NCBI GenBank assembly: GCA_000442015.1 | Contig: KE560974.1 | Location: 1-35,046 of the forward strand | Direction of reading: 5' to 3' | Length of the DNA stretch: 35,046 nt | Source of the DNA: Rozella allomycis CSF55 | Taxonomy: Eukaryota > Rozellomycota | Shown: piece after piece, positions 12,168 to 24,929 of the stretch | Layout of the letters: each line of letters starts with the position of its first letter | Numbering within the stretch: position 1 is the first letter of the stretch | Notes under the pieces: generated by a model | The model's database searches: none | Told to the model about the DNA's origin: nothing | The model's input: the letters and a program-made list of their open reading frames with translations, nothing else | Translations under genes and position numbers: made by a program

Positions 12168-13871
12168 TTATTCCTTTTCGGTGCTCTTGATGTCGATGAT
12201 CCTGTCACAGCAATCACAAATCAATGACGCCACTGTGTTTTCATTAATGCTAACAATATCTGTGCTGGTTTCTGGAATAACAAAAAGTTTCGAAGTATAA
12301 AATGAGCGAGGCCCTTTATCAAAATCTGACAGATAATCGGCAACAGCGCTTTTTAAGACTACATCTTCATTTTGAAAATTGGAGGTTTCTTGATTTGCCA
12401 ATTCATACTCCATTTTAAAAAATCTTTGCCTTTGCTCTTCCAGCTCGAGAAGGATTTTCTTCAATGAAAAGGACTTGTCAGTCAATTGAACCTGCACGTT
12501 GAAAGTAAATTCAAATAAAAGGGCCTTTGACGTAAAATACAAGGAAGAGAAAATGAATGGGTACGGAAACTTGTCCAATTTTTCTTTGAAAAAAGGCAGC
12601 AATCTCACATCCAAATATTTTATTTCGAACGCGTGATCTGCTTGGGCTCTGAACCACGATAAAGCCTTCATAGTTTCATCGCCTGTAAATTGATCTTTTC
12701 TCAATTCATATAGCTTTTTTTCAAAATCATTTAATACTTTAAAAGCTGCATCGTTAAATTCTCTTTGTACGGTCTTTACAAAGTCATCGCCAGTCATATT
12801 GTCACGCCTGTAAATATTGATGTAATCCCATAAATTATTGGCTAAATCTTCCGTCTTTTTGTTGAATTTAGCATCAACTTCTTGCAGTATTTGATGAAAC
12901 CAGACAGCAATTTTGTCGGCATCAGATCTCTTCAAAGAATTTATAAGAGTTCCATGAAGTTTAATTAAAAGGGTCCACAATTCAAAAAAATAAATAGAAC
13001 GCACGTCAGGAATAAAAGGTAGCATGTTCAATGTTGACAATATTGCTGATGTTTCTTGGCTATCAATAACAGTCTTGAGTTCTGCAAAAACTTTCTTAAC
13101 TTCATCTTTTGCCTTCTCTTCTTTTGTTTTTTCGTCCGCATTGGCCTGATTTTGTACACGTTTCCTTAGTTTTGGTTTTCGCGTCTTAACGTTACAGACC
13201 TCATCAATTTTCTCAAGAACTAGGCTTTCCATCGAGTAAATTTCATAAATTTCGTATGCTTTCTGATGAAACGTTACTGCGAACAACAATATTTCACGCG
13301 CAGTGCTGTCTGGAATTATTGCAGTAGACTTGTGAAAGGGTACAAGTAAGCCAATGTATGTAACCAAGTAATCATCAATGTATTCTAAAAATACAGGCTT
13401 TCCGCCAGCGATTTTACGCTCTGGAATCAGACTTCTAATGTCATTCATAATACATTCGTGTTGCTGAAAATGGTGATCATCTTTAATAGATGGATCGAGC
13501 GTCCCTCTTTGGATTTCATTCTTTACCTCATTGTGGCAGACATGTGGATTTTCTTTGGCAGCATGTTGTGGAATGTCTACATACGATAACTTTATTTCAT
13601 CCCTTGATTCTCCTTCTGTGTTTCTTTTATACGTGTTTAAGTCTTGCTTTTCGCTTTCTTCATGTGTAGAAATTACATCCTCTTGCAGTATAGAATTGTG
13701 AAAGCCATCCTGTCCTCTTTCCACATTAAATTTATTTTTGCCACTTATTTGGTGCCACTGCCTATTGTCTCTCTTGGTTCTTCTCTTGGGCTTACTTATC
13801 GAAAATGTTGAAGTAATAAATAATGCAAAGCAAAACAAGCACAGAATTAAATTCATAATGTGCTCTGCCAC
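12168..13871 (-). CDS. Secreted helical protein, family member C
   Basis: Single-exon, 567 residues. The signal peptide is best read from Met6 (MNLILCLFCFALFITSTFS). It is followed by a basic spacer (KPKRRTKRDNRQ) and about 100 polar residues. The family block at about residues 164-216 (IDDYLVTYIGLLVPFHKS, then STAREILLFAVTFHQ and YEIYSMESLVLEKI) closely matches member D, and YLSDFDKGPRSF near the C-terminus matches member A. The last 50 residues carry a small Cys motif (LICDCCD) mirrored by WFCQCG in member D. A dibasic RRTKR just after the signal peptide could be a proprotein-processing site. No known domain is recognised. Confidence 0.8.
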   Translation of the reverse strand: MAEHIMNLILCLFCFALFITSTFSISKPKRRTKRDNRQWHQISGKNKFNVERGQDGFHNSILQEDVISTHEESEKQDLNTYKRNTEGESRDEIKLSYVDIPQHAAKENPHVCHNEVKNEIQRGTLDPSIKDDHHFQQHECIMNDIRSLIPERKIAGGKPVFLEYIDDYLVTYIGLLVPFHKSTAIIPDSTAREILLFAVTFHQKAYEIYEIYSMESLVLEKIDEVCNVKTRKPKLRKRVQNQANADEKTKEEKAKDEVKKVFAELKTVIDSQETSAILSTLNMLPFIPDVRSIYFFELWTLLIKLHGTLINSLKRSDADKIAVWFHQILQEVDAKFNKKTEDLANNLWDYINIYRRDNMTGDDFVKTVQREFNDAAFKVLNDFEKKLYELRKDQFTGDETMKALSWFRAQADHAFEIKYLDVRLLPFFKEKLDKFPYPFIFSSLYFTSKALLFEFTFNVQVQLTDKSFSLKKILLELEEQRQRFFKMEYELANQETSNFQNEDVVLKSAVADYLSDFDKGPRSFYTSKLFVIPETSTDIVSINENTVASLICDCCDRIIDIKSTEKE

Positions 13872-14066
13872 TTCAACGTGACATGCACGTGAAAGTCAAT
13901 TTTGTACTCCATTAAAGGAAAATGTTTGTAACATATCTACGCGATTAAAACAATATATATTTTCAAAAGGAGGAAAAGTCTGAATATTTTTCAATAGCTT
14001 GTCATTAAGAAAAGACTACAATTTTACTTCAAAAAAGATTTAAATTATTAGAATTAACCACTTTAT

Positions 14067-15616
14067 TCAAACGCTTTCCGATAATTCATTGACATTCCCG
14101 CATTGGCAAAACCAAGAGGAAACGTCGGAATCAATTTCATCGAGTATTTCTGGAACGAAATATTGATTTTGAGTATTACAAACAGGAGTATCATCTAATT
14201 GTGCCTTTTTAGATTGTATTGCTAAAGGTACGACATCCTTCGGGTGTTCAATTGCTAAACCTACGTTTAATTCTGCAGTCATCTCTTTAATCTTTCCAAT
14301 GAATACATCTATTTCCTCTATTGCATTATTGGACTTGAATTTTAAAGAAAACTGGCAAGCTAAAACTTGAATGACCATCAAGGTCAAACCAATGGACGTG
14401 TAATACAAATTTTCGAAAATGGCTTTATAGACGAAGTTTTCCATTATCGTTTTCTTTTTAGATGTTTTAAAAATACCTTGCAGTTTTTTGGGAAGTGTCT
14501 CCGCTAACACTGTCAAGGCTACAATATAATTATTGTCCAAACGTTGTTCACGGTTTTTTTCGAATTCTTTAAACTGTTCCAATTGTTTTACAATTTCTGC
14601 ATTGATTTCAGTTTGCACTTCCATGACAAATATATCACCTGGAATGTTTTCTGGTCGATGTAAATTAAGAAACATTTGCAATTTCTCGTGCAACTCTTTT
14701 TTAGATCTCTCATACTTTTTGCTTATTGAAATTAGTTTTTCTTTTATTGCAGTGAGAATTGAATTGGAATCTTTTATGTTCTCCTTAATGATCCGTTCGA
14801 GGAGAGAAAAGAAAACAGTCGACCCTTCCAAGTAAATCTTTTTAATTTCCATGTCAAAAGCTCTGGGTTTCATTATAGTATTTTGCAATGAAAAGATTAT
14901 GTAATCCAAATATATCTCACGTTGCATAAAAAAGTTTTGAATTTCATTTGCTACTTTGTTGAAGGTCTTTTCAGCCATTTTTACTTTGTAATTGGCAATT
15001 TTTAACATTTTGCTTTCTTTTGGTTTTGATAATTGTTCTCCGATGATCTTTGCATAAATCATCGCCAGCACTTCCTTCTTCATCGAATAAATTTCAGAGA
15101 ATTCAAGTATCTGCTCATGAAAATTAATAATGAAATGCAATATTTCACGAGACGCAGAGTTAGAAATCATAGCCATACCATTATAATTGGGGAAAGGCAA
15201 CAAAAGCAAAACGCTGGTGATTAAATAGTCATCCAAAGTATTGGAAAGATCAGGATTCAAGGTTCGCACACTACTATCTGGAATAATCTCACGAATTTGT
15301 TCAATAAGTACCTTGCTTGCTTCTTGGTCAGCAGAGCTCATCATGTACTCGTCTATCAGAGTAGGTTTTCCTTTGATTATCCAAGTGTTATGTTACTTTT
15401 TCTACAATTAGCGCAAGTTTCCGATATTTTTTCAATCAACTGAAAATTTCTCTCTTGAGTACCTTCGGAGGGGATTTCAGGCGCAGGGTTTTCTTTTTTA
15501 CTTTCCTTTGTTGGCTTTGTCTTTTTAACGAGATTTCGATTATCGGCTTTGCGGCGTGTTGCTCCAACGGAGAGTAAACAAGCAATAAGCACAAAAAGAA
15601 GGGTTACTTTTTTCAT
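14067..15616 (-). CDS. Secreted helical protein, family member D (two exons)
   Basis: A signal-peptide exon (15616-15397, MKKVTLLFVLIACLLSVGA) joins across a 26-nt intron at 15371-15396 to a long second exon (15370-14067), keeping frame (CANCRK then RKPTLIDEY) and giving 507 residues. Read separately, the two ORFs would look like a tiny secreted peptide and a leaderless protein. Residues about 119-172 (LDDYLITSVLLLLPF, then SASREILHFIINFHE and FSEIYSMKKEVLAMIY) are the closest match to member C. The C-terminus has the WFCQCG Cys motif. After the signal peptide there is a basic stretch (TRRKADNR) like that of member C. The same orientation as C and high block similarity suggest tandem duplication. 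Function unknown. Confidence 0.82.
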
Positions 15617-16043
15617 TCCTACCTAGCCACTGCATGCATGGTCACATGTCTAGCTAGGCACACCCCTGCCTTAATTTACTTTGACATCTATATCTTCTTC
15701 CTTGGAATACAATACAAAAATTGCATGTTATTGTTCTGACTAATATTTGATACAAAAAAGATTTTCAAAATATGAATTTCGGTGCGACACAACTATACTC
15801 GAACAAATGAAAGCACAAATAAAAGAACAACCTTTCAAAAAGTTATAAACAGCAATAATTGTAGCACTGACTGAACTTTTCCGAAAGTTGCATCCAGATG
15901 CCAGAATTTCAAAGTATTTAAAAATTAAAATAAGATATAAAAATATTAAATATTTAATTCAAATATTATAATATCATAATTCTCTTTTTCTCATTGTTTG
16001 TCACACTCTTAGAAATTCCACGTCAAACAACCAGGGTCTCAAA
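15617..16043. promoter_or_regulatory. 427-bp divergent intergenic region (secreted member D / SERCA)
   Basis: No ORF. Just upstream of the member D start is a compact palindromic cluster at 15623-15658: CCTAGC and GCTAGG as outer inverted arms, TGCATGCA at 15631-15638 and CTAGCTAG at 15650-15657. The remainder is very AT-rich with TTAAATATTTAATT-like tracts toward SERCA. Upstream of member C (about 13877-13892) there is also a palindromic CGTGACATGCACG element, so dyad elements may recur before these genes. Confidence 0.4.
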
Positions 16044-19146
<3,103 letters not shown>

Positions 19147-19160
19147 AGCAATAAAATTGG

Positions 19161-19190
19161 GTTTTAAATAGTTTTAAATAGTTTTAAATA
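19161..19190. repeat. Three perfect tandem copies of a 10-bp unit
   Basis: GTTTTAAATA occurs three times head to tail just after the SERCA stop codon, inside the 159-bp gap before the GT49 gene. It is a short AT microsatellite-like array; no function is evident. Confidence 0.9.
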
Positions 19191-19305
19191 TTTAGTGTTA
19201 ATAGTTTCAATGTTAAATATTAAATTTTAATGTTAATAATTTCATTGTGTTTTTAAATATCATTTCACTCACTTTAAACTCAATTCATGAATTTTCTTAA
19301 TTTTC

Positions 19306-21114
19306 ATGCGGAGTTTATTCGCCCTTTTAATCGTCTTTTCTTTCACGTACTTGCTACTCTTTTTATTACCCTCAAAAACAAAAACCCTTCCACTCTCTTT
19401 AGATTATCTATATGCTTGCTATTCAAAGAAATGCTTACATATCAATCAATCTGTCAACTTCTCTCCAAGTATTCTCTCCAATGGCCATTCAATCTTTGGT
19501 AATAACAAATTCGACATTTAAAATAGGTCAAAATCACAATCACTTTACTCTAATCATTCCATCAAACATGCTCATCAAACTACATTCAAACAACATATAC
19601 TACTGGCTTACATCAGGTACTCGCTTTTAATATTTCACATAAGGTGTCTGGTCTTTAAATCATTTATCTGAAAACGGTACTACTCGTATTATTTATCTAT
19701 TAGATTACATCAATCTTTCAATTTCACATCACGCTGTAAATACTGGTCTACAAATATGCTTTCAACAGAAATGTGCCACCCTAAAACATGGCGAATACAT
19801 AGTCACTGAAAATCTACCACTACCTGACTTGTTTCATTTAAACTCAAACTACTTTATTAAATGCAATTCCAATTCTCACACATCGTTCATTGATCAATCT
19901 GTTCTACACACAAAAATGTGGAAAGAGTGCGGCACTTTAACCGTTTATGAAATCGGTAGAATTCTCAATACTATTTTATAGACAAATACTTGAATGAATT
20001 CAAACACTACTTTGACAATCTGGAATTGGTAAACACCAGCAAATACGGAACCGTTTTTCACATGAAAAATGACAATACTTGCATTGACAAGAATGGCGTC
20101 TCACTAGTCACTCAAATATCAGTGTCAAGATTGTCGCGTATTCAAAAACTATCTGAACACTGGCCCTGCAATTTTATCATTGTTGTTCATCTCGTAAATC
20201 CATGGGATATTCCCATTCTGTTCTCCTATCTTTCATCAACAACTTTGCCCGTTACTTGGCTCGTTAATTTGCCAAATTATAATGCGATAAACTCAAAAGA
20301 GTATCCAATAAACTATCTGCGGAATGTCGGCATCCGTCATGTTAAAACACTTCATTATCTTGTCATCGATGCAGACTTTTTAATGGATACACAGTTATAT
20401 TACAAGGCAAAGGAATTGGTGATTAATCGTAAAGTGGATCCTTCTTTAAAGCCGCGCATTGATGAAAGCTTTGCGGAATTTAATAATAGAGTTGAAGAGA
20501 GACATAAGTGTATTCTTAATAATCCAAATGAAATAAACCACAATGGAATTCACGATAACGAAATAGATAATACAGCTTTTGTTGTGGCATGTCTCGCTCT
20601 GAAATCGAAATCAATCGCGTTACCACATTCATTCAGGCAGCTGAAACGATTATACAGAAGAGGACTTGTTGAAGTTACAGATCCAAATGCAGGTCACGGG
20701 CCCACACAGTACGGGACTTTCTTCTTGGAAGACTCATCTTCACATTACGAAGTTTGTTACGCTAGCCAATGGGAGCCTTATTACATTGTTTCAATCAATG
20801 CCCCGCTGTACGACGAACGATTCACTGATCAAAAAGGTGATAAACAACAACATGCATTACATCTAAACGCTATAGGGTACAAATATAAAGTATTAAAGGG
20901 TCATTACTTGCTTCATTTGGAACACGAAAAGGGAATGGAATGGCCGGAATCTTTGGTGGTTAGAGATGCCTCAAGAGAGCGGATTGATTATTTTGGGGAT
21001 TACATTGGAGAATTGCAGAAAAGGTTTGGGTGGAGAGTGAGAGATCCAAAATGTGCTAAAAGTATGATCAAAGTTCATCAAACTAGTTTGGCGCCAATGG
21101 ACTTTAATATTTAA
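19306..21114 (+). CDS. GT49 (LARGE/B4GAT1-like) type II glycosyltransferase
   Basis: Glyco_transf_49 enzymes act in the Golgi lumen; the animal LARGE/B4GAT1 members transfer GlcA (with Xyl in LARGE) onto matriglycan. Four exons (19306-19498, 19527-19616, 19644-19955, 19982-21114) with introns of 28, 27 and 26 nt give 575 residues. The N-terminus MRSLFALLIVFSFTYLLLFL is a signal anchor, so type II topology is expected. The catalytic domain contains VSVSRLSRIQKLSEHW-like sequence, EYPINYLRNVG (306-313 region) and the metal-binding DxD-type motif VIDADF (DADF at 328-331), then FVVACLALKSK, and HALHLNAIGYKYKVL toward the C-terminus. The true donor and acceptor in this organism cannot be read from sequence. 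The first three exons are weakly conserved and carry the stem region. Confidence 0.86.
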
Positions 21115-21344
21115 TAAAGTTTTGTAAATTATTTAAATTATTTAAATAGTTTAGTTTGAACTATATTTTCAATCCTTTTACTTTGCCCATTTAGTTTCTA
21201 ATGTTCAGTCGGCTATTGATAGCAATACATAAATTGAAATTCTTGCTTTCAGAATGCAATAAATATTTTCAGTTATAATAAATAGATACTAGTACTGTTA
21301 TACTGCTGTAACTAACTGCATGATTTTGTTAAAGAGGCCCTCCC

Positions 21345-22289
21345 ATGTCACATTTTTACCCCTGTCTATTCATGATGAAAATTTTCTATTTGTCTATAAT
21401 AGTCTTCATTTACACTCTTTCTTATTGTTCTTGTACAATTAAAGAAATGATAGAAGACTCTGAAAAGGTACTTTCAATGTTGTTTGAAGAACCTATCACC
21501 GAAATGTCCCTTAGTGATTGGCATGATGAAATAAATCGTTGCAGAGATGATAATTGCGACTTTAACTGTCAGTATAAGCGAACACTTACATTAACTCCGT
21601 TTGTATGTGTAAAGCGACATCTTGTACGCAAGTTTGAAAGTTCCGTTCACGCATATGCCTTAAAATACAGAATTCAGTCTATAATTGCTACTCTTAGACA
21701 TATAACTAATCTTTCACGAGATCACAAAAACGAAAAAGACAATGGAAGGCTTATTTTGGCAAGATTCGCCATAATTTTCAATATTTGCTTCAACCTTCTC
21801 GATTTTGATATTATTCCAGCCTTAGATAGTTTGATAAGAAACAATTCTGAATTGAATATCTATAGTCTTATTCTAGAACATATTAATTCACTAAAGAGAA
21901 GTCTACAGGAAGATATCCTCCTTCAGATTCACATAAACTTTTTGACGAACCAAGTAATTTTCGATGAGCGAAACCACTTACAAAAGTTTTGTAAATATGT
22001 AATGTCCATCTTGAAATCATGTGTAAATGAATTGATAAATAGATTTGATGCAAGCACAATGAAACTCATCAAACTTGACAATTTTTATGTGTTGAAAGGT
22101 TCTATGGATATTAATACTCTCAATATGATTAATGCACATTACCTTCAGATGACTAAACCTTTCACAGACATATTTTACAAACTAGAGCATTTTAGAAATT
22201 TTTATCAAGCCTTTCTTTCCTTTCAAAGCGATAATGTTGACTCTATGCGCGCAGTTATTAAATCAATGTTTTCCAATGAATTTAAATAA
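21345..22289 (+). CDS. Orphan secreted protein with N-terminal Cys cluster
   Basis: Single-exon, 314 residues. Two starts are possible; Met11 (21375) gives a typical signal peptide (MKIFYLSIIVFIYTLSYCSC). The mature N-terminus has a Cys-rich patch (CRDDNCDFNCQYKR then FVCVKRH), followed by a helical, Asn/Ile/Leu-rich body. It lacks the DYL...PF and GPRSF blocks of the 9.7-15.6 kb family and cannot be assigned to it, although overall design (signal peptide plus all-helical body, no intron) is the same. Function unknown; an extracellular role is inferred from the leader only. Confidence 0.75.
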   Translation: MSHFYPCLFMMKIFYLSIIVFIYTLSYCSCTIKEMIEDSEKVLSMLFEEPITEMSLSDWHDEINRCRDDNCDFNCQYKRTLTLTPFVCVKRHLVRKFESSVHAYALKYRIQSIIATLRHITNLSRDHKNEKDNGRLILARFAIIFNICFNLLDFDIIPALDSLIRNNSELNIYSLILEHINSLKRSLQEDILLQIHINFLTNQVIFDERNHLQKFCKYVMSILKSCVNELINRFDASTMKLIKLDNFYVLKGSMDINTLNMINAHYLQMTKPFTDIFYKLEHFRNFYQAFLSFQSDNVDSMRAVIKSMFSNEFK

Positions 22290-22397
22290 ACACTGTAGAT
22301 CTTTACCTGACTAATTAGTTATACAAAATCCTAATTTTTAAAACCCCAAATAGTGTCAACATTTATTTGTATGTATCATGTTACGGAACTTTCCATC

Positions 22398-22404
22398 GCT
22401 CTAT

Positions 22405-22457
<53 letters not shown>

Positions 22458-22471
22458 TCCACCATGGAGCG
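22398..22471 (+). tRNA. tRNA-Asn (anticodon GUU), no intron
   Basis: Full cloverleaf of 74 nt. The acceptor GCTCTAT pairs with ATGGAGC (one G-U), D-arm GCGC/GCGC, anticodon stem TTCGG/CCGAA around loop CTGTTAA (anticodon GTT), T-arm GGTGG/CCACC with loop TTCAAGT, discriminator G. CCA is not encoded, as expected for eukaryotes. A and B box sequences are present (GGTTCAAGTCC as B box). Confidence 0.97.
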
Positions 22472-22474
22472 TAA

Positions 22475-22481
22475 TTTTTTT
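22475..22481 (+). terminator. RNA polymerase III terminator of tRNA-Asn
   Basis: A run of seven T on the sense strand begins four bases after the tRNA 3' end, the expected Pol III stop signal. Confidence 0.85.
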
Positions 22482-22772
22482 GAAGAAATTTTTGGAAGCG
22501 AGTTATTGTTTTCGATCACTATTTAGTAATTAACTCAGTAACACTAAATTTATCTACTCACTTCCAGAGTAAACTCCCAGAAAGGTACGGATTTCTAAAT
22601 ATCACTATTCATCATTCATGCAGACTTCTACTTTATCTGAACCACTGCCAGTGCTCGTGAGTCAGTTTCAGTACTGACGATTTTCTACCTGAAAATGAAG
22701 CTGCTGGGATTTCGCGTGTTCAACAAGCTTTGGTAAGCCAGGTTTAAAATCTCTCCAGACTCTGGTTTACTA
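22482..22772. other. Unassigned spacer between tRNA-Asn and the long inverted repeat
   Basis: About 290 bp without a credible gene. GC content is higher than in the flanking coding genes. No relation to the LINE or to the hairpin arms was recognised. Confidence 0.4.
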
Positions 22773-23004
22773 GCGAAATGCTTAAAAGACAGGCTCAACT
22801 CCAGCGCCAAGTGTTCAAAGTAAAGATATCTGGAGAGATAACAACACTAAAATGCCAAGACTTGTTAGATATGGCGAAGCGTACTAATAATGCGAAATAT
22901 CTCTTTGAAGAGGGCGCCGAGGCATTTCAGTGTTGTTATCTCTCCAGATATCTTTACTTTGAACACTTGGCGTTGGAGTTGAGCCTGTCTTTTAAGCATT
23001 TCGC
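22773..23004. repeat. Long near-perfect inverted repeat (84-bp arms, 64-bp loop)
   Basis: Arm 22773-22856 matches the reverse complement of 22921-23004 at 82 of 84 positions. Both differences are transitions (pairs 22804/22973 and 22849/22928), so in RNA of either strand one would be a G-U pair and the other an A-C mismatch. The outer ends read GCGAAATGCTTAAAAG and CTTTTAAGCATTTCGC. No target-site duplication is evident at the edges. It could be a foldback/MITE-like element, a hairpin-RNA source, or a fold-back artefact of amplification or cloning. The arms match nothing else I recognise in the window. Confidence 0.93.
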
Positions 23005-23053
23005 AGGGGTATGGATTTTGAGTTTTTTTAAAAAAAAATCAAAAAAACAAAAT

Positions 23054-23071
23054 CGGGGTTGGTTAACCCCG
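23054..23071. repeat. Short GC hairpin before the LINE remnant
   Basis: CGGGGTT (23054-23060) and AACCCCG (23065-23071) form a perfect 7-bp stem with a 4-nt loop. They follow a T7/A9 homopolymer stretch and lie about 25 bp before the first recognisable LINE codon, so this may be the 5' untranslated end of the LINE. Confidence 0.6.
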
Positions 23072-23094
23072 AAGAATCCCATTAATATTCTTTT

Positions 23095-24860
23095 AATGTC
23101 GCCACTTTAAATGTGCACGGCCTTAGATGGGAGAAAGATCAAGTATTTCTCCACAATTTTGTTACAACAATTTTGAATTTTAATATATCCATTCAAGATC
23201 ATCATATTAATGAAAATAATTTATTACCCGTCAATTTATTTCCCAAATCTATTTGGTCTCTATCAAGTTCAGTTCATGCTGGAGGTCTGGGATTAATTTT
23301 TTTGAATCCATTTGTAGAATATGAAACCTTGGTAGCTAATGATCGATGTTTACTTGCTCGAATTATATTTCCAAATCAAGATGAATTTTATATATGTAAC
23401 ATCTACGAACCCGCGCAACGACATTTACTGTTCAATTTTATTAGAAGTTTACCCGATTTAAGTCAATTTCAAAATTGTTTATTGATGGGTGATTTAAATC
23501 GCACATCTAATTATATGGATCGATCGCAAAGAAACTTTACTGATAGTCAATATTGGGGTTTTTTGAAAATTGGAGACCTTTATCATTAACCAATACCGAC
23601 TGTAGAATTTTGTCAAAAATTCTAGATAACAGACTAAAGCCCTTTTTACGCAAAATAATTCATGAAGCACATGTGGGGTTTATTCCAGGACGTAACGCTT
23701 TTGACCATGCTTTTCTTTTATCGGAAGTAGTTGATTATGCACGCAAGCATCAAAATAATGAAGGGTCCATCATAATTGTGGATCAACAAAAAGCATATAA
23801 TAGAGTTAGCATGTTTTATTTATTCCAATGCTTAACACGACTAGGATTTAATTTAGAATTCTGTTCGTGGATATCAATGTTGATTGTTCAATTATCTTCA
23901 TCGTTATTTATTAATGGTTACCTATCTTTGGAATTTGACACATTAAGAGGTTTGCGTCAAGGTGATCCTTTGTCTCCACATCTTTATGCAATTGCTTTAC
24001 AGCCCCTCATACATGAATTACTAGTATCAATGCAAGGATATAAATTATGCCGAAAAGATATTAAATTGCTAGCGTTCGCGGACGATTTAGTGTTGTTTCC
24101 AAAGAATGCCAATGATATTAGTTTAGTCATAAGAATATTCGATATTTATAACAAAGCTTCTAATGCGCAACTGAAAAAAATTAAAACTCAATTGGTACCA
24201 TTTAATATGAACACTAGAAATGATCTTTTGCAGTTTCAAACAACTTTTAAAATAATTAATGAGAATGAAATATTTGCTTATTTAGGTTATCCTTTTAAAG
24301 AAATGATTCTAACGTGAATGATTATTTATTAATGAAGTTAATAAATATCAAAACTCTTCTTAATATGAATTCGCAACGGTGCCTTTCTTTAACAGGTCGG
24401 ATTTTGTCCTAAATACTTGTGTGCTTCCCAAATTTGCCTACTTAATGCGAATCATAGGATTTCAGGAATTTCAAAAGGCTGTATGGTCATTTTTGTGGGG
24501 CCGAAAAAGAGCACTCATTTGTTATGCATCGGCATGCAAACCTAGAAAATATGGGGGACTAGGTTTAGTTGATTTCGATTCACACTCTGATAGTCATTTA
24601 ATTTACTGGTTGAAAAGATTGACATATCAATCATTTGGAATTTATAGAAGACGTATTTAACAAGGAACTATTTTACGAAACATTCAATATTCAAAGATGC
24701 AATAATGATAATGCTAAATATTCTTATTTATGGAACAATATCTTCAATGCATTACAGCATTATGAAATCTCTGTGAATTTGGATGCTTTAAAAACATTAA
24801 CCTTATCAAGCTACGAGTTTATTCCAATAACAATACTAAAAATTTTAAATCTATTCTAGA
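23095..24860 (+). mobile_element. Broken L1-like non-LTR retrotransposon (APE endonuclease + reverse transcriptase)
   Basis: Frame pieces carry an endonuclease fragment at 23098-23550 (ATLNVHGLRWEKDQ, HAGGLGLIF, CNIYEPAQRH, LLMGDLN, YMDRS). A reverse transcriptase follows at 23553-24317 (NWRPLSLTNTDCRILSKIL, HVGFIPGRNAFDH, motif A IIIVDQQKAYNRVS, RGLRQGDPLSPHLYAIAL, motif C FADDLVLF). A C-terminal part lies at 24379-24859 (CVLPKFAYLMRI, AVWSFLWGRKRALI, KPRKYGGLGLVDFDSHS). The endonuclease runs straight into NWRPLSL in another frame, so the usual connecting region of roughly 250 residues is deleted, and two further frame breaks follow. It is dead, but domain matches are still good, suggesting moderate age. 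The 3' end lies within about 70-100 bp of the TFB4 start codon; no poly-A tail or target-site duplication was found. Confidence 0.88.
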
Positions 24861-24929
24861 ACATGAGCGCGGTTTAGTTCAAATTTTTCTAGAAGGTATT
24901 TTTTGTTGAAAATTCTCGAAACATTTTAC

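Noticed and set aside
19287-19305. Upstream ATG as start of the GT49 gene.
   Set aside because: It is in a different frame from the signal-anchor exon, whose ATG at 19306 splices correctly into the catalytic domain.
22778-23110. A 110-codon ORF through the inverted repeat.
   Set aside because: It reads one arm, the loop and the complementary arm in succession, so openness is a by-product of the palindrome; no homology is recognisable.
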